Of a DNA stretch of 6,406 bases, positions 1 through 5,802 are shown one piece after another. Source of the DNA: an uncultured Holdemanella sp. (GTDB taxonomy: Bacteria; Bacillota_I; Bacilli_A; Erysipelotrichales; Erysipelotrichaceae). A program made the position numbers and the translations under genes. The notes below the pieces were generated by a model. The model had not been told where the DNA came from. It was given only the letters and a program-made list of their open reading frames with translations, and did no database searches. How positions within the stretch are numbered: position 1 is the stretch's first letter; every line of letters begins with the position of its first letter. The stretch lies in contig CAAEDN010000029.1 in the NCBI GenBank assembly GCA_900754615.1, positions 1-6,406 on the forward strand. Direction: 5' to 3'.

Positions 1-2
1 AG

Positions 3-83
3 TATACAAAGATCAAAGGACTGAGTGTACATTATTGTGCAGCCTATGTGATCAATCGAAGAGGCATGGGATTTGTGGATTAA
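3..83 (+). pseudogene. Possible 3' tail of an unidentified reading frame entering from the left edge
   Basis: An open frame enters from the left edge and gives 26 codons before TAA at 81-83. The peptide ends in AAYVINRRGMGFVD. The run of G, R and aromatic residues looks protein-like rather than random, and the next 270 bases are non-coding, so this may be the end of a real gene such as a transposase. I do not recognise the family. The segment is short enough that a chance open frame is possible, and whether the gene is intact cannot be judged because its start lies outside the window. Confidence 0.25.
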
Positions 84-353
84 ATAAGATAAATAATCAG
101 AACCAGAAGTTTATGATATCTTACTGGATGATAGATACATAGATCATGGATGAAATTCTGAAGTATTTATAAAAAGCATACAATAAAAACTCCATCGATA
201 AAGACTGAATGGATTGGGATACCAAATGATTCAGAAAGATGAAGTGGATGTTTAAATGTTACCGGACGACTGGAAACGAACCGGGCACGCCATTTAGACG
301 TGTGACTTTTTCGCAGAAAAGTTTTTTCTTGTACTATAAGGAATGACAATAAA
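84..353. other. Non-coding stretch, possible edge of a mobile element
   Basis: No convincing gene is seen here on either strand. A 71-codon open frame on the minus strand (167-382) overlaps the start of the next gene and has no recognisable domain or good ribosome binding site, so I do not call it. Positions about 258-306 are clearly richer in G+C than the AT-rich sequence on either side. A small AT-rich inverted repeat, AGAAAA/TTTTCT, lies at about 315-329. An abrupt composition change between a possible gene tail and an AT-rich cargo gene would suit the terminal region of an insertion element, but I could not find its partner repeat inside the window. Confidence 0.25.
337..342 (+). promoter_or_regulatory. 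Ribosome binding site of the PBECR4-like gene
   Basis: TAAGGA lies 11 bases before the ATG at 354. The spacing is slightly long but acceptable, and it supports 354 as the start. No well-formed promoter could be seen just upstream. Confidence 0.5.
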
Positions 354-1220
354 ATGGAAAATATATGCATTTCAGATAACATAAACTATTTTAACAAAAA
401 AATTTTACCTTACAAATTTCTTGTTTTTACAATGCAAAACGAAGTTATAGTAATAGATGTAAAGGAAGAAAACCTAGCACATTTATTAGGTATTAATAAA
501 TCTAGCAACATTCTATTCAATATTATGAATGGAAAAAGTTTTTATGATTATAGTAAAGACAAAAAGATTTATTTATCTGATCTAGTTAACATTGAACGTC
601 TCAACAATAATCAATTAACTCAAAATGAAACTTTTATTTATGAGAAAAATAAGAGTTTCATACCACTATTCGAATCTTTAATGAATAAATCAAATTTAAG
701 ATTGTATATAAAAAATCCGGGCGACGATTTTGACACTGATTATTTGCATCTATATTCTACTATGGGACGCAATTTGTATTTAGGTATAATTGGGACAAAA
801 TACAACAATTTTCATTATTTTAATTCTATAATTGCAGACCATGATTTAACACAGACTCGCGGAACACCTCTAATGATTAAAAATGTACAGACAGTTCGCC
901 ACGAAGATTTTTTATGGGGTAATTATAAAATTAAAAAATCAAAAAGATTTTTGCGCCCGAAAAGAATACGTGAAAAGAAAGAAAAGATTGATTCAATTCA
1001 TTTAACTAAACTTTTGAATCAAAATACTATGTTCACAGCAAAAAAAGGAAGATATAAAAAAAACAGTATTCAGATTTATAGGGATGATATCGAAATTGAA
1101 AAAGATATTCTTCCCTTGTTAGAAAACAAATTTTCTATTAAAAACATTATTGATATGATTAAAAGAAAAAACGTAGATCCGCTTATAGAATTTATTATCA
1201 CTAACTACAACATTAAATAG
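354..1220 (+). CDS. PBECR4-like nuclease-domain protein (possible toxin or defence protein)
   Basis: The protein has 288 residues, no signal peptide and no membrane segments, so it is probably cytoplasmic. Residues about 18-160 resemble the PBECR4 domain (phage Barnase-EndoU-ColicinE5/D-RelE-like nuclease 4). A beta-strand pair around residues 21-36 is followed by a NLAHLLGI motif (40-47) whose histidine-leucine-leucine-glycine core is the family hallmark. Further strands rich in Tyr and Leu lie at 115-156 (for example LYLGIIG). PBECR domains are known from computational surveys of phage and mobile-element proteins and are predicted RNases. After the domain comes a very basic stretch (191-211), which could bind nucleic acid, and an uncharacterised C-terminal region (212-288). 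The gene is far more AT-rich than the lic genes (line 361-420 has only 11 G/C in 60), which suggests recent acquisition. No partner antitoxin is seen in the window. The family call is from memory of the motif and is moderate; nuclease activity is inferred only. Confidence 0.5.
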   Translation: MENICISDNINYFNKKILPYKFLVFTMQNEVIVIDVKEENLAHLLGINKSSNILFNIMNGKSFYDYSKDKKIYLSDLVNIERLNNNQLTQNETFIYEKNKSFIPLFESLMNKSNLRLYIKNPGDDFDTDYLHLYSTMGRNLYLGIIGTKYNNFHYFNSIIADHDLTQTRGTPLMIKNVQTVRHEDFLWGNYKIKKSKRFLRPKRIREKKEKIDSIHLTKLLNQNTMFTAKKGRYKKNSIQIYRDDIEIEKDILPLLENKFSIKNIIDMIKRKNVDPLIEFIITNYNIK

Positions 1221-1493
1221 TTTTTTAGAAAAGTTTCTGATGCAATAAGTGAATTCTTTTTCAAAACCATAAGTGTGAAGATATATTTCATTAGAATATG
1301 ATATTCAAAGAATTACGGAGTCTACACATCTTTTATTCTCTTGTCTCTAAGATAATCCCTATTGTTTAATTTATTCTTTTAACGAATTGAAAAATAAATC
1401 GTGTATTAGAATTCTCTTCATTAGCGACCTTCTTTTCTATATATGTATAATGCTATATAATGGCTCTTTCTAAATTGTCTTGTACTTGTTTAT
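1221..1493. other. AT-rich convergent intergenic region
   Basis: This gap separates the + strand PBECR4-like gene from the minus-strand operon. I see no gene in it. It contains a 13-base palindrome, GAATATGATATTC, at 1294-1306, and several TATAAT-like words around 1445-1460 that lack a matching -35 element. A clear intrinsic terminator for the + strand gene is not visible; the short AGAAA/TTTCT repeat just after its stop (about 1227-1238) has too small a loop and stem to be convincing. Confidence 0.5.
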
Positions 1494-1524
1494 AAAAAAA
1501 AGATGTATCGCATCTGATACATCT
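1494..1524 (-). terminator. Intrinsic terminator of the choline operon
   Basis: A 9-bp perfect stem pairs AGATGTATC (1501-1509) with GATACATCT (1516-1524) around a six-base loop. It is followed in the minus direction by a run of at least seven U (plus-strand A at 1494-1500). The stop codon TAG of the transporter gene (1523-1525) lies partly inside the stem, so there is essentially no 3' untranslated spacer. It is well placed to end the three-gene transcript. Confidence 0.85.
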
Positions 1525-3022
1525 AATCTTTTGGTTTTGCATCCTTTAAGAAACTAAGTGCAATCATCACAATGACAATACCAATTGGGAAAGCGGCAAT
1601 GATACTGACACTCTGTAAGTTATTCATTGAGCTTTGGGCAAAGAGTAAGGCAATGGGAAGAAGAATCAATAAAATACACCACATGAGCTGAATGCCTCGA
1701 TTGGGTTGTTTTCCCTCTTCTAATTTGTGATAGCTATAACAAGAAGCGGTTAGGGCAATCGAATCAAAAGAAGTCGCATAGAAGGCAATCATTGTGATCA
1801 GTACAACTACCATAACTACAGGTGCACATGGAAGTGTTTTAATAACATTGACAATCATGCCATATAAATCTCCATTTTGTGCATATTGCGCCATAAAATC
1901 GGCTACACCATGCATTTGAAGTCCCATAGAATAATTTCCTAAAATAATAAAACTAATTAAGGTTGAACCAACCCCAAATACGTAGCCACCCATGATGGTC
2001 TGGCGTACGGTTCTACCTCTTGAAATACTTCCAATAAAGAATGGAGCCGCCACACACCATACCATCCAATATGCCCAATAGTAAATCGTCCAGTTTTGTG
2101 GGAAGTTTGTTTCTCGCAATGGATCCGTAAATGTGGATAGACCAATAAAGTTTTGAACCATTGTACCCAACGAATTCAATCCTGTATCAATAATATAGCG
2201 GGCTTGTCCACCAAACAATAACACAAAGGCCAATAGTCCAAAGAAGAAATAGATACATACATTCGCTAATAAACTAATACCTTTAAAACCATGAAGCAAG
2301 GAATAAGTATAGACAATACATGTAATAATTAAAATCACAATATTAATAGTCGTACGACTGACACTTAAATGGAATAAGTCTTGAATAATGGTTGCCATTA
2401 ATGGTGTGGCTACACTAAAAGTCGTGGCTGTACCGGCAAGAAGGGCAAAAACAGCTAATAAGTCAATAATGCGTCCTGGCCATTTGTCGGTATATTTCCC
2501 TAAAATAGGACGACAAGCTTCTGAATACTTTTGACGATTTCTTTTACGTACATGAAGCATAAATCCAAAGGCAACGGCCAATACTAAGTAAAAACTCCAA
2601 GGAATCACGCTCCAGTGAAACAATGGGTAGACACCCGCCCATTGTTGAATAGAACCCATCTCTTTAATATGTGGATCCGATGCATACATGACCCATTCAG
2701 AAAATGAATAGAATAAGATATCAGCCGCCAAGCCACATGTAAACATCATAGAACCCCACGCAAAGAAAGAATACTTTGGTTTTTCCCCTTTATCACCAAG
2801 AACAATATCTCCATATTTGGAAAAGGCAATATAAATAGAAAGTAAGAAAATTCCAAGTCCAATAATCAAATAATAACTTCCAAATGTATCTCCAAAGAAG
2901 AAACGAATCGAAGACAATACGACATTCGATTGTTCAGGTGCAATAAAGAAGACAACACACAATACACAAATAATGCATAGAGGTAATAGAGTAATCATCC
3001 AATCCACTTTATTTTTGTTCAT
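1523..3022 (-). CDS. BCCT-family transporter for choline or a related quaternary amine
   Basis: This 499-residue membrane protein has about 12 hydrophobic segments, the usual size for the betaine/carnitine/choline transporter family. The family signature is plain: WTIYYWAYW at 311-319 (substrate-binding tryptophan region) followed by the ISRGRT loop at 333-338. An N-terminal KYGDIVLG segment (69-76) before the second or third helix is also typical. The C-terminal SFLKDAK resembles the carnitine/butyrobetaine antiporter CaiT. However, TSFDS at 417-421 matches the Thr-Ser sodium-site motif of sodium-coupled members such as BetP, which CaiT lacks, so sodium-driven uptake is the better inference. 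The gene is last in the operon with the choline kinase and cytidylyltransferases, which makes choline the likely substrate; betaine or carnitine cannot be excluded. It starts at ATG 3022, overlaps the previous gene by 14 bases, and has GGAGG 9 bases upstream, indicating coupled translation. Confidence 0.9.
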   Translation of the reverse strand: MNKNKVDWMITLLPLCIICVLCVVFFIAPEQSNVVLSSIRFFFGDTFGSYYLIIGLGIFLLSIYIAFSKYGDIVLGDKGEKPKYSFFAWGSMMFTCGLAADILFYSFSEWVMYASDPHIKEMGSIQQWAGVYPLFHWSVIPWSFYLVLAVAFGFMLHVRKRNRQKYSEACRPILGKYTDKWPGRIIDLLAVFALLAGTATTFSVATPLMATIIQDLFHLSVSRTTINIVILIITCIVYTYSLLHGFKGISLLANVCIYFFFGLLAFVLLFGGQARYIIDTGLNSLGTMVQNFIGLSTFTDPLRETNFPQNWTIYYWAYWMVWCVAAPFFIGSISRGRTVRQTIMGGYVFGVGSTLISFIILGNYSMGLQMHGVADFMAQYAQNGDLYGMIVNVIKTLPCAPVVMVVVLITMIAFYATSFDSIALTASCYSYHKLEEGKQPNRGIQLMWCILLILLPIALLFAQSSMNNLQSVSIIAAFPIGIVIVMIALSFLKDAKPKD

Positions 3023-3743
3023 TTTCTTTAACCTCCAAATACGTATTATAAGATGAATCTACTTTAACCAATTCATCCAATCCATCAATCTCAATAATAT
3101 CACTTGCCTGCATGGGCATAACACCCAATTTGTAGTGTTCTGGATGGCAGAATAAAGCCACATCATCCCAATAGATCTGACGATTTTGTTTCTGATCAAA
3201 CTCATACTCCAAATCTTTCTTTAACTGTTTTCCATCCTCTTCATTCCATCTTGAAACACTATACAGCTGCCAACCCTTTTGACCGCCCGTACGACTACAA
3301 GAAGTCACAATACCATCCTCGACTTGTTGTAGCCATTCATCCGTACCATTTTCAACATACACACTGTTATAGCCAGAACGCTCAAATTCCGGTCTTAAAA
3401 TATGTGTATTATAAATCATTTGATCCCCATCCAAAATAATTGTGTTACAAATATGATCTCTTGCTACATATAAAGAAGAAATGTTATTACAAGTATCAAA
3501 ATAAGGATTTTCAATGACCTTTAACCCCTCATACTCCTTCTCCAAACTATAAAACTGCTCTTTTAAATAACCAGCAACCACATAGATTTCATAAATCCCA
3601 TTCTCATGTAAACCACGAATCACTGTATCAATCATACGAACTCCATTGACTTTTACTAAAGGCTTAGGCGTTTCTAGAGTTAATGGACTCATTCTAGAAC
3701 CAAAGCCAGCCGCCATGATGATGGCTCTTTCTACTTTGTACAT
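3009..3743 (-). CDS. licC: LicC-like CTP:phosphocholine cytidylyltransferase, stand-alone
   Basis: This 244-residue cytosolic enzyme of the nucleotidyltransferase (Rossmann-like) superfamily is about the length of pneumococcal LicC. It carries the nucleotide-binding signature MAAGFGSRM (10-18), TPKPLVKVN (25-33, with the phosphate-contacting lysine), a GYLKEQF segment (58-64) very like LicC, NNISSLY (86-92), the metal-binding LDGD (104-107), YWDD (191-194) and a C-terminal EIDGLDEL (218-225). The predicted reaction is phosphocholine + CTP to CDP-choline + pyrophosphate. Start choice: the frame opens at GTG 3749, but AGAGGA lies only 2 bases from that codon and 8 bases from ATG 3743, so ATG 3743 is preferred. 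It overlaps the 3' end of the upstream fusion gene by 13 bases. A second nucleotidyltransferase domain is present in that fusion protein, so one of the two may use another substrate. Specificity for phosphocholine rests on family resemblance and the operon. Confidence 0.85.
   Translation of the reverse strand: MYKVERAIIMAAGFGSRMSPLTLETPKPLVKVNGVRMIDTVIRGLHENGIYEIYVVAGYLKEQFYSLEKEYEGLKVIENPYFDTCNNISSLYVARDHICNTIILDGDQMIYNTHILRPEFERSGYNSVYVENGTDEWLQQVEDGIVTSCSRTGGQKGWQLYSVSRWNEEDGKQLKKDLEYEFDQKQNRQIYWDDVALFCHPEHYKLGVMPMQASDIIEIDGLDELVKVDSSYNTYLEVKENEQK
3032..3036 (-). promoter_or_regulatory. Ribosome binding site of the transporter gene
   Basis: A consensus GGAGG on the minus strand lies 9 bases before the ATG at 3022. 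It sits inside the last codons of the preceding nucleotidyltransferase gene, which fits translational coupling while allowing strong independent initiation of the transporter. Confidence 0.85.
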
Positions 3744-5491
3744 AAACACATTCCTCTTTCTTCCAATTCTTCTTTTACAATACGATAATATTCCTTGGCA
3801 TAGCGATATTGCTTCAAAGAATATTCTCCAAATTCAACGCCAAGATTACGCTTATATTCACACCAGTTGCTCCACAACAAGCCACAAATCGCAATATACG
3901 CATAAATCTTAATACGAACCATATCGTCACATTCACCATCAAAATATAAATCGATCAATGTCTCAACATCATTACGATCATATAAGGAATAAATCGCAAA
4001 CATCGCAATATCCATATGCTGATCTTGCATACCTGCATATTCCCAATCGATCAAATATAAAGAATCTTTTGAGAATAAGAAATTATCTGGAACCGAATCA
4101 ATATGCGATAGACCCCACTCTTTTGGCTGTGTATCCACAAATGCTTTCAACTCATAAATATGTTTCTTTGTCTCTTTATAATCCCTATAAATACTTGGCG
4201 TACCCTGCCAATACGATTCATACTTCTCCAATTCATCAAATACTTCAAACGTATGATGAACAACCAGTTTCTTATCATGAAAACTTTTAAGTTTTTTCAT
4301 ACAATCCGACACATCTGCAAAATAAGAAGCATCACACGCATGGGCATCCTCAATATATTCTGTAATCTTATAGCCATTGTCTGGATTCATATAAATGACA
4401 GGATCACAAATATGCTCATCCTTAATGACTTGATAGACATCATATTCATGTCTTCGATTGATCAGCTTATCCGTTCCTTCACCCGGAACACGCATAATAT
4501 ATCGTTTTGAATTCACCTCAAAACTAAATGAACGATTGGTCATCCCTTTCTTTAATGGATAAATATTTACAATTTCAGACAAATCACAATGTAAAGTATC
4601 TGAAATAATATGCATCAAATGAGAATTCAATGTTTCATTATCCTCATCCAAATCTCTTAACTGCTCATAAGTATTGACTTCATACGCCCCATTAAAGACA
4701 TAAGGCGCAACAACCATCTTATCCTTTTCATACAATGCATCTTCCCAGAAAGAATGCTCATACTCCCTTTTGTCGGCCATCGCATAAATTCGCCTTGCGA
4801 TTTGTGGCGCATCCTCAAAGGAAATATAAGAAATACCAATCATTGTATCTGAATCCTCATCACTCTTTGTCTTGACCAATTCATACTTCTTATTCAAACG
4901 AACCGAACTATTGTCTGTACGCTCTTCTTTGATCATATACCAAGAATACAATTCACACGCATGAAATGGATTTGACTCACACCAAATATCACAAGGAACA
5001 ATATATGTATTCACTAAATCCGAATGGGATTTGGCCAACGAACATAAATTGTTCTTTCTCGCATAATCCATGTTACAAACTAAATGCACATGATATTCAT
5101 CAATCAAGAATTCAAATTCTTCTTTCATAAAACCAACTACAACCGTAATGTCTGTTACGCCTACTTCATGAAGCTGTAAAATTAATCGTTCAATCAACGT
5201 TTCATTTTTTACCTTCAATAAAGCCTTAGGCACCTCCGTATTGATAGGTACCATACGCATACCTAAACCAGCCGCTAAAATAATTGCCTTTTTTGGTTTA
5301 TAAGCCTCAATCAAATCCTGACTCTTATTGGTTAATGTCCAGTTGTCATCAATATATCCCTCTTTCTGTAAAAATTGAATCGACTGATTGACCTTCCCTA
5401 AAGAAAAGCCACACACATTGGATAGCTGACGCTGACTCATCTTGCCAAATTGATATATTTTCTTTAATACACTCTTATCTACTATGTTCAT
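3731..5491 (-). CDS. licA: Winged-helix / LicC-like nucleotidyltransferase / LicA-like choline kinase fusion protein
   Basis: This 586-residue cytosolic protein has three parts. Residues about 1-60 form a winged-helix-like domain (KMSQRQLSNVCGFSLGKVNQ, then a wing around 45-54). Residues about 67-285 are a nucleotidyltransferase with ILAAGLGMRM (71-80), VPKALLKV (87-94), VVGFMKEEF (118-126), PCD (166-168) and a late FWED (248-251). Residues about 300-580 are an aminoglycoside-phosphotransferase/choline-kinase fold. They show the ATP-loop GMTNRSF (316-322), the Brenner motif HIDSVPDN (463-470, catalytic Asp465 and metal-binding Asn470) and LIDWEYAG (480-487, metal-binding Asp482), closely like LicA. 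All key residues appear intact. The protein should phosphorylate choline and could also convert phosphocholine to CDP-choline. It is first in the operon, with a promoter at 5520-5548. The start ATG 5491 has only a weak AAGAGA ribosome site. The helix-turn-helix part may be regulatory or merely structural; I cannot tell which. Confidence 0.88.
   Translation of the reverse strand: MNIVDKSVLKKIYQFGKMSQRQLSNVCGFSLGKVNQSIQFLQKEGYIDDNWTLTNKSQDLIEAYKPKKAIILAAGLGMRMVPINTEVPKALLKVKNETLIERLILQLHEVGVTDITVVVGFMKEEFEFLIDEYHVHLVCNMDYARKNNLCSLAKSHSDLVNTYIVPCDIWCESNPFHACELYSWYMIKEERTDNSSVRLNKKYELVKTKSDEDSDTMIGISYISFEDAPQIARRIYAMADKREYEHSFWEDALYEKDKMVVAPYVFNGAYEVNTYEQLRDLDEDNETLNSHLMHIISDTLHCDLSEIVNIYPLKKGMTNRSFSFEVNSKRYIMRVPGEGTDKLINRRHEYDVYQVIKDEHICDPVIYMNPDNGYKITEYIEDAHACDASYFADVSDCMKKLKSFHDKKLVVHHTFEVFDELEKYESYWQGTPSIYRDYKETKKHIYELKAFVDTQPKEWGLSHIDSVPDNFLFSKDSLYLIDWEYAGMQDQHMDIAMFAIYSLYDRNDVETLIDLYFDGECDDMVRIKIYAYIAICGLLWSNWCEYKRNLGVEFGEYSLKQYRYAKEYYRIVKEELEERGMCLCTK
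3752..3757 (-). promoter_or_regulatory. Ribosome binding site that fixes the licC start
   Basis: AGAGGA on the minus strand is 8 bases from ATG 3743 and only 2 bases from the in-frame GTG at 3749. The spacing decides for the ATG. The site lies within the coding end of the upstream fusion gene. Confidence 0.75.
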
Positions 5492-5519
5492 ATAATTATC
5501 TCTTTTCTATTACGTGAAC

Positions 5520-5548
5520 ATTATAGACGAATCCACTCTTGAATGCAA
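5520..5548 (-). promoter_or_regulatory. Sigma-A-type promoter of the choline operon
   Basis: On the minus strand TTGCAT (plus positions 5543-5548) and TATAAT (5520-5525) are separated by exactly 17 bases (5526-5542). Both are near-consensus, and transcription should start about 20 bases before ATG 5491. The -35 element begins within a couple of bases of the U-run of the upstream gene's terminator, so the two signals are packed end to end. Confidence 0.85.
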
Positions 5549-5549
5549 C

Positions 5550-5583
5550 AAAAAAATACCTATAGAAAATCTTCTATAGGTAT
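5550..5583 (-). terminator. Intrinsic terminator of the cell-wall-binding protein gene
   Basis: A perfect 12-bp stem pairs ATACCTATAGAA (5556-5567) with TTCTATAGGTAT (5572-5583) around the loop AATC. It is followed on the minus strand by seven U (plus-strand A at 5550-5556; the last A is shared with the stem). It lies about 90 bases after the stop of the repeat protein gene and insulates the choline operon from it. Confidence 0.85.
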
Positions 5584-5670
5584 ACGCATTGACATGATCG
5601 TTGCCAATCAACAAACACCATCGCATTATAAGTAACAATGGTCGACCCACACGAGCCAATGTCTATTTTA

Positions 5671-5802
5671 TTATAGGTCTTGTCCTGCACTTAAAACCCA
5701 TTGACCTTCTTCATCTACATAATGTTGCCCAATCCATTTATTGGTAGCCATCTTACCATCCGCTTCATAATAGTGATCATTCACCCATTCATTTTTTGCC
5801 AT
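5671..5802 (-). repeat. Third, truncated super-repeat at the C-terminus
   Basis: This partial unit holds 43 residues plus the stop. It starts MAKNEWVNDHYYEADGKMATNKWIG, in register with the two full units, and breaks off after the second module. Confidence 0.75.

Noticed and set aside
301..345. Promoter for the PBECR4-like gene (TACTAT at 332-337)
   Set aside because: There is no acceptable -35 element at the proper distance, and the implied transcript start would leave almost no leader and would remove the ribosome binding site.
167..382. 71-codon minus-strand open frame
   Set aside because: It overlaps the start of the well-supported + strand gene, has no recognisable domain and no clear ribosome binding site. 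It may be only a chance frame.
1294..1306. Palindrome GAATATGATATTC as an operator
   Set aside because: It is short, AT-only apart from its ends and centre, and lies between two converging genes far from any promoter, so chance is a sufficient explanation.
3744..3749. GTG at 3749 as the start of the stand-alone licC
   Set aside because: The AGAGGA ribosome site is only 2 bases from it but 8 bases from ATG 3743, so the ATG is the better start.
3958..4510. Two overlapping + strand open frames (110 and 116 codons)
   Set aside because: They lie entirely opposite the well-conserved choline kinase domain, lack ribosome binding sites and have low-complexity composition; they are shadows.
5578..5690. 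Open frame of about 37 codons, shifted relative to the wall-binding gene, that runs past its stop into the terminator and contains several Cys
   Set aside because: It could suggest a lost or frameshifted C-terminal extension, but it is short, has no start or ribosome site of its own, follows a double stop (TAATAA) and shows no wall-binding repeat pattern.
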